From positions 98,501-162,500 of the forward strand of contig JAFMOC010000377.1 in assembly GCA_019802505.1 (NCBI GenBank): a stretch of 64,000 nucleotides of DNA. Direction: 5' to 3'. The position numbers were made by a program, and so were the translations under genes. The notes below the pieces were generated by a model. The model searched no databases and was not told where the DNA came from. It saw nothing but the letters and a program-made list of their open reading frames with translations. Positions 1-8,986 of this stretch are shown here, piece after piece; within the stretch, counting starts at the first letter, position 1; every line of letters begins with the position of its first letter. The DNA is from Corydoras sp. C115. Lineage: Eukaryota > Chordata > Actinopteri > Siluriformes > Callichthyidae.

Positions 1-1795
1 TATCTGATGGGGTGTGTATCTGGGAGAGTGTGTGTGTATTTAATAGTGTGTGTCCCTTATAGTGTGTGTATCTGACCGAGTGCGCATCTGACCAAGTGTG
101 TATCTGACATGGTGTGTATCATATACTGCGTGTATATGATGGTGTGAGTATCTGATGGTGTGTGTATTTAATAGTGTGTGTATCTGACCAAGTGTGTATC
201 TGATGGGTGTGTATCTGACCGGGTGTCTGTATTTGATGTGTGTGTATAAATGATGGTGTGTGTATCTGACAGGGTGTCTGTTTCTGATGGTTTGTGTATC
301 TGGATACTGTGTGTATTTAATAGTGTGTGTATGTAATGGTGTGTGTACCTGACAGAGTGTGTTTTTCTGATGGGTGTGTGTATCTGATATAGTGTTTACC
401 TAACCGAGTGTGTATTTGACAGAATCTGTATATCATATACTGTGTGTATATGATGGTGTATGAATCTGATATAGTGTGATCTTCACAGAGTGTGTAGCTG
501 ACAGAGTTTGTGTATCTAAAAGTATGTGTATCTGACCAAGTGTGAATCTGATGGGTGTGTGTATCTGATATTGTGTGCACCTGACAAAGTGTGTGTATAC
601 ATATACTGTGTGTATCTGATGGTGTGTGTATCTGACGGTGTGTGTATCTGATGGGTGTGTGTATCTGACAGTGTGTGTATCATATACTATGTATATATGA
701 TGACGTGTGTATCTTATACAGTGTGTATATGATGGTGTGTGTATCTGACAGTGTGTGTATCTAATCGTGTGTGTTTCCGAAGGTGTGTGTGTATATCTGA
801 CAGTGTGTGTGTATCTGATGGTGTGTGTATCTGATGGGTGTGTGTATCTGACAGTGTGTGTATCATATACTGTGTCTATCTGACGGTGTGTGTATCTGAT
901 GGTGTGTGTATCTGACAGTGTGTGTATCATATACTGTGTCTATCTGACGGTGTGTGTATCTGATGGGTGTGTGTATCTGACAGTGTGTGTATCATATACT
1001 GTGTGTATATGATGATGTGTGTATCTTATACAGTGTGTATATGATGGTGTATGTTTCTGACGGTGTGTGTGAATCTGATGGGTGTGTGTATCTGATATTG
1101 TGTGCACCTGACAAAGTGTGTGTATAATATACTGTGTGTATCTGACGGTGTGTGTATCTGACGGTGTGTGTATCTGACAGTGTGTGTGTATCTGACAGTG
1201 TGTGCACTTGACAAATTGTGTGTATCATATACTGTGTGTATCTGACAGTGTGTGTATCTGACGGTGTGTGTATCTGATGGGTGTGTGTATCTGACAGTGT
1301 GTGTATCATATACTGTGTCTATCTGACGGTGTGTGTATCTGATGGTGTGTGTATCTGACAGTGTGTGTATCATATACTGTGTCTATCTGACGGTGTGTGT
1401 ATCTGATGGGTGTGTGTGTCTGACAGTGTGTGTATCATATACTGTGTCTATCTGACGGTGTGTGTATCTGATGGTGTGTGTATCTGACAGTGTGTGTATC
1501 ATATACTGTGTGTATATGATGATGTGTGTATCTTATACAGTGTGTATATGATGGTGTGTGTTTCTGACGGTGTGTGTGAATCTGATGGGTGTGTGTATCT
1601 GATATTGTGTGCACCTGACAAAGTGTGTGTATAATATACTGTGTGTATCTGACGGTGTGTGTATCTGACGGTGTGTGTATCTGACAGTGTGTGTGTATCT
1701 GACAGTGTGTGCACTTGACAAATTGTGTGTATCATATACTGTGTGTATCTGACAGTGTGTGTATCTGACGGTGTGTGTATCTGATGGTGTGAGCA
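1..1795. repeat. GTGTGTATCTGA-type tandem array with ~510-bp higher-order repeat
   Basis: The stretch is built from a 15-17 bp unit, GTGTGTATCTGA followed by CAG, CGG or TGGG. A variant containing ATCATATACTGTG recurs every few units. A longer block marked by TGTGCACCTGACAAAG occurs at about 574, 1101 and 1608, so the array also repeats at 507-527 bp. The long open frames here (repeated THTxRYTH on the minus strand) are translations of the repeat and not genes. The array continues off the left edge. Confidence 0.95.
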
Positions 1796-1855
1796 GTATA
1801 AACCCTTATACATCACATTTCTTACACATGGCCTTTTTTTTATAACTTGTCATTA

Positions 1856-2126
1856 AGGTGTGCGTGTGTGCCTCTGTGTGTGTGTGTGTGTGAGTGTGTG
1901 TGGTCGCCTGCTGTATGTGTGTGAGCAGCTATATTTATTTCAGTGGAGTGATGAGAATTTGGCCAGGATTCAGTGCAGGCTTGTCGTTCTCCCTGACTGC
2001 AGCCCCGGCTCAGCTGTTCGGTGCAGCTGGAGCTTCTCTGCCCTCCATCTGTGCCCTGTGTGTGTGTGTGTGTGTGTGCGTGCGCGTGCGTGCGTGCGTG
2101 TGTGCGCATGTGTGTGTGTTTGAAAA
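1856..2126. repeat. (GT)n blocks around a short non-repetitive island
   Basis: GT-rich runs at about 1856-1923 and 2055-2126 enclose about 130 bases of ordinary sequence. I tested the island on the minus strand for the next ETO-family exon (start of NHR2) and it does not match, so it is treated as intron. Confidence 0.8.
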
Positions 2127-2196
2127 AAGTTCCTGAAAATGCTGATGCTCAGTGGAGCTTCCAGGTGTATAAAGATGAGCCAAAACTCAGACATAC

Positions 2197-2282
2197 GTTA
2201 TCCAGGTGCTTCCACTCCTCAGCCCATTCACGGTCCGTAAGACGGTGATCGATGACCTCCTCCTGACGTGCGCCGTGAACAG
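2197..2282 (-). CDS. cbfa2t3: ETO/MTG-family corepressor, sixth visible coding exon
   Basis: Seen: on the minus strand an acceptor TTGCAG precedes CTGTTCACGG, and the exon ends at a donor GTATGT (2196-2191). The first codon (Ala) is completed from the previous exon, followed by 28 whole codons containing the motifs RQEEVIDH and REWAEEWKHLDN. This is the diagnostic ETO/MTG sequence just before NHR2, the oligomerisation helix. RQEEVIDH is closer to CBFA2T3 than to RUNX1T1 (which has EEMIDH). The intron side of the acceptor is TG-rich. Remaining exons (NHR2, NHR3, MYND finger) lie beyond the left edge or are not recognisable before position 1. Confidence 0.93.
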
Positions 2283-2404
2283 CTGCAACACACACAAACA
2301 CACACACAAATTTGTTTTTCATGCATTGGCTTTACATAGATACCAACCTTACCTTAGCCATAAATACTACTACCCTAACATTAAACAGATAGCTAGCTAG
2401 ATAT

Positions 2405-2568
2405 CATTCATTATCTTCCGCTATATCCTCTATTAGGGTCGCGGGTGGTTCCCCATGCCCATCCAGGGGAGAATGTCTTGGGCGCTGGGCAGATACACCC
2501 AGGACAGCATGCCAATCTATCACTGGGCACACACTCACTCACACAGACACACTCTATATGGGGCAATT
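2405..2568 (-). mobile_element. SINE, 3' part only
   Basis: Tail-first orientation. It runs from the ATTCATTATC tail through the CCCAGGACAG block to the GGGGCAATTT block, then meets the ATTC tail of the next copy. The tRNA-like head is missing. Confidence 0.85.
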
Positions 2569-2925
2569 TCATTCATTCATTCATTCATTATCTCCCGCTT
2601 TATCCTCTATTAGGGTCGCGGTGGGGTTCCCCATGCCCATCCAGGGGAGAACGTCTCGTGCGCTGGGCAGATACACCCAGGACAGGGCGCCAATCCATCG
2701 CTGGGCACACACTCACTGACACAGACACACTCTATATGGGGCAATTTTGAGAATTCAATTTACTTGGTCCATGTTTTTGGACTGTGGGAGGAAACCGGAG
2801 AACCTGGAGGAAACCCATGCAGACACGGGGAGAACATGGAAACTCCACCCAGATGGGGATTCGAACCCGGAATCCCTAGCGCTGAGAGGCGAACGTGCCA
2901 ACCACTAAGCCACCGTGCCGCCCGA
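2569..2925 (-). mobile_element. SINE, full length, young subfamily
   Basis: It runs from the (ATTC)n tail to the head ending GCCACCGTGCCGCCC. Read on the minus strand it has TTCGCC in the head and CCCCATCTGGG after box B, the marks of the more homogeneous subfamily. It lies in the intron after exon 4827-5107. Confidence 0.92.
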
Positions 2926-3029
2926 TAGAAAGAACACTTATACTGTATATATATATAAAAAATAAATATAAAATAATAATAAAATAATTGTAAAAAAAAT
3001 GGTAAAAAATCACATATACAGGCATATAC

Positions 3030-3382
3030 AATATTCCATCCATCCATCCATTATCTTCCGCTTTATCCTATATAAGGGGGGGGGGTTCCCCATGCCCATC
3101 CTGGGGAGAACGTTTCAGGCGCTGGGCAGATAGACCCAGGACAGGACGCCAATCTATCACTGGGCACACACTCACTCACACAAACACACTCTATATGGGC
3201 AATTTGGAGAACTCAATTGACTTGATGTATGTTTTTGGACTGTGGGAGGAAACCGGAGAATCCGGAAGAAACCCACGGGGACACGGGGAAAACATGGAAA
3301 CTCCACCCAGATGGGGATTCGAACCAGGAATCCCTAGCGCTGAGAGGAGAACGTGCTAACCACTAAGCCACCATGCCGTCCC
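3030..3382 (-). mobile_element. SINE, full length
   Basis: The tail is (ATCC)n rather than (ATTC)n, with a G-run after the GGGGTTCCCC block. The head ends GCCACCATGCCGTCCC. Box B is mutated (GATTCGAACC retained, last base changed). Confidence 0.9.
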
Positions 3383-3389
3383 ATAAAAT

Positions 3390-3586
3390 ATTCATTCATT
3401 AATTCATTATCTTCCGCGTAATCCTCTACCAGGGTCATGTGTGTGTGGGGGCACTAGGCAAATACACCCAAAACAGGGCACCATTCTATCACTAGGTGCA
3501 CACTCACTCACATAGACACACACTATATGGGGCAATTTAGAGCATTCAATTTACATTGAATCCATGTTTTTGGACTGTGGGAGGAT
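3390..3586 (-). mobile_element. SINE, 5'-truncated
   Basis: Tail and body are present up to the TTTTTGGACTGTGGGAGGA block. The tRNA-like head is absent. It abuts the previous copy. Confidence 0.85.
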
Positions 3587-3589
3587 AGG

Positions 3590-4140
3590 GGCCAAGATAC
3601 ATTTCAGGTGCTGAGCAGAGTGTCACGAGCACCTGCTCTGTTTGCCACGAGCACCTGCTGCACCTGTCCTTCGTTGTCGGTCCTCATTATCTCACTTGGG
3701 TGATTGGTTGGGTTTGTCACATGTTTAGTTGATTTTCTATTTAATCTGTTTTACCCCTCCATACGGAGCACGTCTTTATTTTGTGGTTCCTATACCCTAT
3801 GTTATGTTGTTCTGTTTGTTCCCCATTTTTGTTGGTGTCCCGTCACCAATTTTTATTAAATTTAACCTTTTGGATTTTATCCCGGTGTCTTGGACTCTCC
3901 TTCCGCGTAAAACCACGCGTTCGCCGTGGACCGACGCACGTAATTTTCCCCGCGTGGTCGGTACCCGGGAGCGCTCACTAGGCGCGAGCGGCTGAACGCA
4001 GCCATATCTCCGTGTTAGCCGCCCCCCTCCCGGGGAAAAACGGACAGGCATGACACAGAGACACCCAGGACAGGGTGCCACTCTATTGCTAAGCACACAC
4101 TCACTCACACAGACACTCACTACATGGGCAATTTAGAGTT
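3590..4140 (-). mobile_element. SINE fragment split by a solo LTR
   Basis: CATTTCAGGTGCTGAGCAGAG on the left and ACACCCAGGACAGGGTGCC on the right are adjacent pieces of one minus-oriented SINE body. They are separated by the LTR at 3621-4055, so the LTR insertion is younger than this SINE. Confidence 0.85.
3621..4055. mobile_element. Solo LTR of a retrotransposon
   Basis: The 435-bp segment starts TGTCACG and ends GCATGACA, giving the TG...CA ends and short inverted termini (TGTCA/TGACA) of LTRs. It is flanked by the 5-bp direct repeat CAGAG (3616-3620 and 4056-4060), and removing it restores the SINE. Internally there is an AT-rich stretch with TATTTAAT and ATTAAA-like signals in the left two thirds and a CpG-rich right third. 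No internal coding region remains. A gypsy/ERV-like source is inferred; the family is not identified. Confidence 0.85.
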
Positions 4141-4300
4141 TAGAAAGTGTTTAATATCATATAAAGTGTTTATACGAGTGCGGGAAGCATTTATGAAACC
4201 TTAAACATACAAATAATACAATCATTAGAACGCTGCTACATGGCGGGGTCTCTGGAACGTAACCCCCGCGATATGTGAGGGATTACTGCACATGCTCATT
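4136..4300 (-). repeat. Dispersed repeat, minus copy (partner at 11296)
   Basis: The reverse complement aligns by eye with 11296-11455, sharing GATTGTATTATTT, GGTTTCA and TATAAACACTT. The outer end carries GGGGGTTACGTTCC, a phrase familiar from ends of old vertebrate DNA transposons. Element class is uncertain. Confidence 0.6.
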
Positions 4301-4374
4301 GCTTCAGTAATGGATTAGTTCTGTCTGATTTCACATCTCAGGACCAGAGGATTAATTGCACGCACGAAATAAAT

Positions 4375-4560
4375 GGTAGTTTTAGTCAAATGAGTGTAAA
4401 AAGTTTTGGAGATGAATCATTGGGTTGCAGGTTTTTTATGTGTTCTGATTCTCGATGTGGATGATTCTGCTGAATCAGCGTTAACACGTTCCAAATGTTT
4501 CCACAAACATACCTCCCAACCGCCGCACAATGCCAACAAACCGTCCGTGTTCCATCACTT
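4375..4560 (+). repeat. Dispersed repeat, partner in inverse at 21005-21190
   Basis: It shares the words TTTTAGTCAAATGAGTG, GATGAATC, TGCAGGTTTTTTATG and GTGTTCCATC, in order, with the reverse complement of 21005-21190. I do not recognise the family. Confidence 0.7.
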
Positions 4561-4671
4561 AGCATGGCATGAGAAGAGGATTTACAGCTATGGGGCAAAT
4601 TGCAACTCGACACAGGAGTACAACTCGCCTCTTCATTTTAGTTCCGCCTTGGTCTGAGCACGTTCCGTACA

Positions 4672-4746
4672 GACACACTCCACCCAGATGGAAACTCCAC
4701 CCAGATGGGGATTCGAACCCGGAATCCCTAGCGCTGAGAGGCGAAT
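4672..4746 (-). mobile_element. SINE head fragment
   Basis: Box B region (GATTCGAACCCGG) and GCTGAGAGGCGAA are present, with a small internal duplication of the CTCCACCCAGATGG block. It lies about 80 nt downstream of the donor of exon 4827-5107. Confidence 0.8.
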
Positions 4747-4826
4747 GTTTCCTTCGTTGTATTCCGTACCGATCAGATTAAGTTCATGACATGACACTAA
4801 ACATCTAGATTCCCTGCATGGCTGAC

Positions 4827-5107
4827 CTGTTTGTCGATGGCGTTCTCGGACGTCTCTGTGCTCAGCTTGTCTGAAGGCGTCTCTGTAGTGATGGGCCAAA
4901 GCCATGTCCTCGAGGCGGTACTGCTGTGGGCCAGGAGCACCGGGATGCGCCAGACCATTGGACGGGTGAGCTGCCAGGCCGTTGGGCGGTGCATGAGCAG
5001 CGATGCCGCTGCTTGGACTGAACCGCTGGCTGGGACTGACGGTACAGGGACGCTTCGCCATGTGTTCCGCGTGCCCGGGGTCTCTCTCAGCTCCCATCTC
5101 TTTGGTC
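4827..5107 (-). CDS. cbfa2t3: ETO/MTG-family corepressor, fifth visible coding exon
   Basis: Seen: acceptor ATTTCAG, then 1 nt completing an Arg codon, 93 codons, and 1 nt before the donor GTCAGC (281 nt). It encodes the linker between NHR1 and NHR2. The start has TKEMGAERD and MAKRPCTVSPSQR, the middle is an Ala/Pro/Gly/Asn-rich stretch with a repeated NGLA motif, and the end has QQYRLEDMALAHHYRD and a charged RDVRERHRQ. Known: in human family members this segment has KRPCT and HYRLEDIAMAHH-like motifs and lies between the TAFH and oligomerisation domains. Splice phases (2/1 in, 1/2 out) agree with both neighbours. Confidence 0.95.
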
Positions 5108-5146
5108 CTGAAATCACAGTATTGATCAGAAATCCCAGTCGGCTTA

Positions 5147-5228
5147 CATTATTCATTCATTATCCTCTGCTTAATACTCTTAAACAGACACACACATACA
5201 AACACATTCTATATGGGGCAACTTAGAG
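5147..5228 (-). mobile_element. SINE remnant, internally deleted
   Basis: ATTCATTATCCTCTGCTTAAT tail joins directly to ACACATTCTATATGGGGCAA. The middle CCCAGGACAG block is deleted. Confidence 0.65.
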
Positions 5229-5336
5229 TAATTTCGGAAGCATTTTTCTTATTTTGTTAAACCCAGCACACAACAACCACTACAGAGCCTTTAATATTCA
5301 ATGAAAAACATTCACTGTGGTCAAAAGTGGGAACAT

Positions 5337-5440
5337 GGGGACAATTTAGGGCAGCCAAATTACCTTGAATCCATCTTTTTGAACTGTGGGAGCAAATCAA
5401 AGAACCCGGAGGAAACCCAGAGGACATGACGAGAACATTA
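5337..5440 (-). mobile_element. SINE remnant, body only
   Basis: GGGGACAATTTAGGGCAGCC through GAGGAAACCCAGAGGACATG. Strongly diverged, so an old copy. Confidence 0.7.
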
Positions 5441-5489
5441 AAATTACGTTAAGTTTTAGTGTGGTTTGGTTTGTCCGAATAGGGTTTGA

Positions 5490-6387
5490 GAGTTGACTCT
5501 GATTCTGAGTCTGTAATGTGTATGTGCGTGTGTGTGTGTGTGTGTGTATGTGCTGTGTTCGTGTGTGTGTGTGAGTGTGTGTGTTATAAATGAGAGGTAT
5601 GTAGGTCTCTCTCTTTCAGATGCTTACAGAATTGAATTGTCCTTTTTCGTATTTTGATATTTATAAGGGCTGGCTTAGTGGCACGTTCGCCTCTCAGCAC
5701 TAGGGATTCCTGGTTCGAATCCCTATCTCGGCGGAGCTTCCATGTTCTCCCCGTGTCTGAGTGGGTTTCCTCCAGGTTCTCCGGTTTCCTCCCACAGTCC
5801 AAAAACATGGATCAAGTCAATTGAGTTCTCCAAATTGCCCCATATAGAGTGTGTATGCGTGCGTGTCTGTGTGAGTGTGTGCCCAGCGATAGATTGGCGC
5901 CCTGTCCTGGGTGTATCTACCCAGCACCCGAAACGTTCTCCCCTGGATGGGCATGGGGAACCCCACCGCAACCCTAATATAGGATAAAGTGGAAGATAAT
6001 GAATGAATGAATGAATGAAAGATATTTATAATTAGTGTGTGTAGTGTTTGTTGTGTGTGTAGTGTGGAATTGCAGTGACTCAGGACAGTTGAATAAGGGG
6101 ACTGGTGTGTTTGCTCACTTCTTGGGATTGCAGAGCTTTTGTGTATTTGTGTGTGTGTGTGTGTATGATATTGCAGTGACTCAGGGCCAGTTGAATAAGG
6201 GGACTGGTTTATTCTTCTCTACTTCTTGAGATTGAGGACTTGTGTTTGTGTGTGTTCGTGTGGGTGTGTGTGTGTGTGTGTGTGTGTGTATGTTATAACA
6301 GTAGGTATGTAGGTCTCTCTCTTTCAGATTCCGTATTTTGATATTTATAATTTGTGTGTGTAGTGTGTTGTGTGTGTGTTTTTTTTT

Positions 6388-6418
<31 letters not shown>

Positions 6419-6760
6419 TATAAAGATAGGTATGTGAGTCCCTCTCTTTCAGATGCTTACAGAATTGAATTGCCCTTTTTTGCATTTTGATAATTATAAT
6501 TTGTGTGCGTTGTGTGTGTTGTGTGTGTAGTGTGTGTGTGTGTGTAGTGTGGTATTGCAGTGACTCAGGACCAGGTGAATAAGGGGACTGGTGTGTTTGC
6601 TTACTTCTTTGGATTGCAGAGCTTGTGTTTGTGTGTGTATGTGTGTGTATGTGTGTGTGTGAGAGTATGTGTGTGGGTGTGTGTGTGTGTGTGTGTGTGT
6701 TATAATTATAGGTATGTGGGTCTCTCTCTTACAGATGCCTACAGAATTGAATTGAATTTT
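5490..6760 (+). repeat. Decayed tandem array with GT tracts
   Basis: Two words recur. One is TATGTAGGTCTCTCTCTTTCAG followed by ATGCTTACAGAATTG (about 5597, 6306, 6430, 6711). The other is GCAGTGACTCAGG followed by TTGAATAAGGGGACTGG (about 6071, 6173, 6557). (GT)n tracts separate them. A SINE at 5668-6019 interrupts the array. It lies in the intron between exons 7079-7260 and 4827-5107. Confidence 0.8.
5668..6019 (+). mobile_element. SINE, near full length
   Basis: Head GGCTTAGTGGCACGTTCGCC with box A slightly shortened, box B GGTTCGAATCC intact, and tail GATAATGAATGAATGAATGA. Young-subfamily TTCGCC marker. Confidence 0.9.
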
Positions 6761-6922
6761 AAGGATGCGCAGACAACATAAACAACATGTGCAAGGCAGA
6801 ATTAGGCTGATATCCTTTAAATACGAAATACAAAAAAGGTATTTCGTATTTAAAGGATATCAGCCTAATTCTGCCCTGCACGTGTTGTTTATGTCGTCTG
6901 CGCATCCTTAAAATTCAATTCA
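6748..6922. repeat. Large near-perfect palindrome (84-bp arms, 7-bp loop)
   Basis: Left arm 6748-6831 and right arm 6839-6922 are reverse complements with only three differences, all transitions. The loop is AAAAAAG. The outer end of the left arm, ACAGAATTGAATTG, is the same word that ends the tandem units at 5490-6760, so the left arm starts inside the last array unit. No terminal repeats of a known element are visible. Confidence 0.92.
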
Positions 6923-7078
6923 GGGTCTCAATCGGATGTTTGTCTCACTGTCTCACTCTCTCTGTCTCGTGTTCACTCACTATCTCATTGGTTTTCATAC
7001 TTTCATACTCTGTCTCTCTTTCTCTCTGTCTGGCTCGCTCTCGGTGTGTCACTCGTGTCACTCGTGGGGTTTTGGTAC

Positions 7079-7260
7079 CTGTCGGGCGTCCTCCTCTTGC
7101 CGTGTTCGTTTAGCTCCAGCAGGATCTCGGAGGAGTCGAGCGGCGAGTTAGCGTTAGCATCGAGGAGCAGCTGTTCATGCTGGGCGAGATACTGAGCTGG
7201 GGTTTGTTTAGCGAGACGGGCACAATGCAGGAGCTCCCTTTGCAAGAGGGGAAGGTTGGC
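7079..7260 (-). CDS. cbfa2t3: ETO/MTG-family corepressor, fourth visible coding exon (end of NHR1)
   Basis: Seen: acceptor CACTAG, then 60 codons plus 2 nt before the donor GTACCA. Motifs in order are ANLPLLQRELLHCARLAKQ, PAQYLAQHEQLLLD, LDSSEILLELN and GKRRTPD. Known: the first part completes the TAFH/NHR1 fold, which binds E-protein activation domains. LAKQT agrees with CBFA2T3, whereas RUNX1T1 has LAKQN. Odd: the polypyrimidine tract is replaced by a (TG)23 tract (plus-strand CA at 7271-7316), 10 nt from the AG. Confidence 0.97.
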
Positions 7261-7267
7261 CTAGTGC

Positions 7268-7270
<3 letters not shown>

Positions 7271-7316
<46 letters not shown>
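7271..7316. repeat. (CA)23 microsatellite
   Basis: On the transcribed strand this reads (UG)23 and sits directly upstream of the acceptor of exon 7079-7260. Confidence 0.97.
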
Positions 7317-7318
<2 letters not shown>

Positions 7319-7423
7319 ACATCACATTAAAAACAACAGGCAGTTAAGAACAAGACAATTCAGTTCACTGTGGGTCATGGGGAGCTACATGGTGGTAAAA
7401 GTGGGCATGTACCCAACTAGGGA

Positions 7424-7776
7424 TGATTCATTCATTCATTATCTCCCGCTTTATCCTCTATTAGGGTCGCGGTGGGGCTCCCCATGCCCATCCAGGGGAG
7501 AACATCTCGGGCGCTGGGCAGATAGACCCAGGACAGGGCGCCAATCCATCGCTGGGCATACACTCACTCAGACAGACACACTCTATATGGGGCAATTTTG
7601 AGAATTCAATTAACTTGATCCATGTTTTTGGACTGTGGGAGGAAACCGGAGAACCCGGAGGAAACCCACGCAGACACGGGGAGAACATGGAAACTCCACC
7701 CAGATGGGGATTCGAACCGGGAATCCCTAGCGCTGAGAGGCGAACGTGCTAACCACTAAGCCACCGTGCCGCCCCA
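7424..7776 (-). mobile_element. SINE, full length, young subfamily
   Basis: (ATTC)n tail, ATCTCCCGC variant, complete body, and head ending GCCACCGTGCCGCCCC. Very close to the copies at 2569, 38695 and 43662. Confidence 0.93.
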
Positions 7777-7889
7777 ACTAGGGATGATGAGTCAATTAAA
7801 CACAATTAAAAATGGTACAATTAGTTAATTGTAAGAGTGTCTAAACATTTGCTCACCCATCCAAATGACCAGAGTCACATTAAAAAACC

Positions 7890-8260
7890 GTGGGCCGTGA
7901 TTGGCCCATGGGCCGGATAATTTAATATTTTTTATATTATTTTTTACAAGCCGTCCATTTGAAATCTGACAGTGAGCCGTGATTGGCCCATGGGCCGGAC
8001 ATTACACATGCCCTTTTTGGGTCCCATGATGGAGCTAAAAGTACAGCATTAACTTTACTGGCACTTCTCGAGGAGAAAACGGGTAACAATGGGATGTGTC
8101 CGTGTTATGTGATCACACTGTAAATCCAAAGCGACCGTCGAAAACAAAGACGTCAACAAACACCAAATCCGATTCACCGATTTATATAATTTTTTTACAA
8201 GCTGTCCATTTGAAATCTGACAGTGGACCGTGATTGGCCCGCGGCCCGGACTTCGGCTAA
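7890..8260 (+). repeat. Direct-repeat pair rich in GGGCCGGA, hAT-like remnant
   Basis: CGTCCATTTGAAATCTGACAG followed by a CCGTGATTGGCCC block occurs at about 7952 and again at about 8202. A third GTGATTGGCCCATGGGCCGGA is at about 7896. GGGCCG-rich ends are common in fish hAT derivatives; that class is inference. Confidence 0.6.
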
Positions 8261-8624
8261 GCCTGCTATAAAGACTCGATTTGGGGGTTTTTTTTGTCCC
8301 ATGATGATTTTTTGTTTTTTTGGTTCCATGATTTTTGGTAAGCCTGCTGTAAAGACTCGATTTTTATCTCTCACTGACCACCTCTTCAACGCCTTATCTT
8401 TCAACTGTTTCCCAGGACATACAGATTGGCAGGGGGTGCAGCACAAGTTGCCCCGTTTCCCACATGTACCACCGTACCTCACCGTCCCACAAGTGCAGAG
8501 TAAACCTGCAACCCTACATTCGCAGTTACACACTCTTGCAGTTCCCCATCATAACTCCTAACAAGTTGGTGAACCAGACACTGGCTTTCTCTCTCTTCTC
8601 ACTGCGACTGTTTACATTTAAATT

Positions 8625-8815
8625 TACATTACGTTTGGTTATTTAGCAGATACTTTTATCCAAAACGACCCACAAGTATGCTGACTTAATGTATGGGTTA
8701 CCCAATGGTTACCTGGAGCAATGAAGGTTAAGGGTCTTAGTCAAGGACCCATTGGTAACATCAGTGGATCTGGGATTTGAACCCTCGACCCTTGGATTGT
8801 TAGCGCAACACCGAA
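8625..8815 (+). repeat. Dispersed repeat, partner at 34486-34690
   Basis: It carries the order TTATTTAGCAGA, CTTTTATCC, AAGGTTAAGGGTCTT, GTAACATCAGTGGA and GGGATTTGAACC, which recurs at 34486-34690. This is a familiar abundant fish repeat; its formal family name is not assigned here. Confidence 0.75.
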
Positions 8816-8931
8816 CTCACACTCACTTTCTTTCTCTCTATTGCTCTCTTGCTGGTCATCATCCACCTCCATTTAGTTTGTCAGTCTGTTCTTCTCACAA
8901 TCCCTCACAATCCCATATGGCGGCACCATAC

Positions 8932-8932
<1 letters not shown>

Positions 8933-8975
<43 letters not shown>
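8933..8975. repeat. (GT)21 microsatellite
   Basis: Reads as (CA)n on the transcribed strand, beginning about 12 nt after the donor of exon 8987-9075. Confidence 0.97.
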
Positions 8976-8976
<1 letters not shown>

Positions 8977-8986
8977 AAATTCTCAC

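Noticed and set aside
1..1795. CRISPR-like regular array
   Set aside because: There are no unique spacers between repeats, the unit is a degenerate dinucleotide-rich minisatellite, and the genome is vertebrate.
317..1816. Long minus-strand open frames with repeated THTxRYTH
   Set aside because: They are read-through of the GTGTGTATCTGA minisatellite, open in several frames at once, with no start context, domain or splice sites.
1925..2055. Candidate next ETO-family exon (NHR2 start) on minus
   Set aside because: The frame does not give LLNCIMDMVEKTRR or similar and has early stops; treated as intron.
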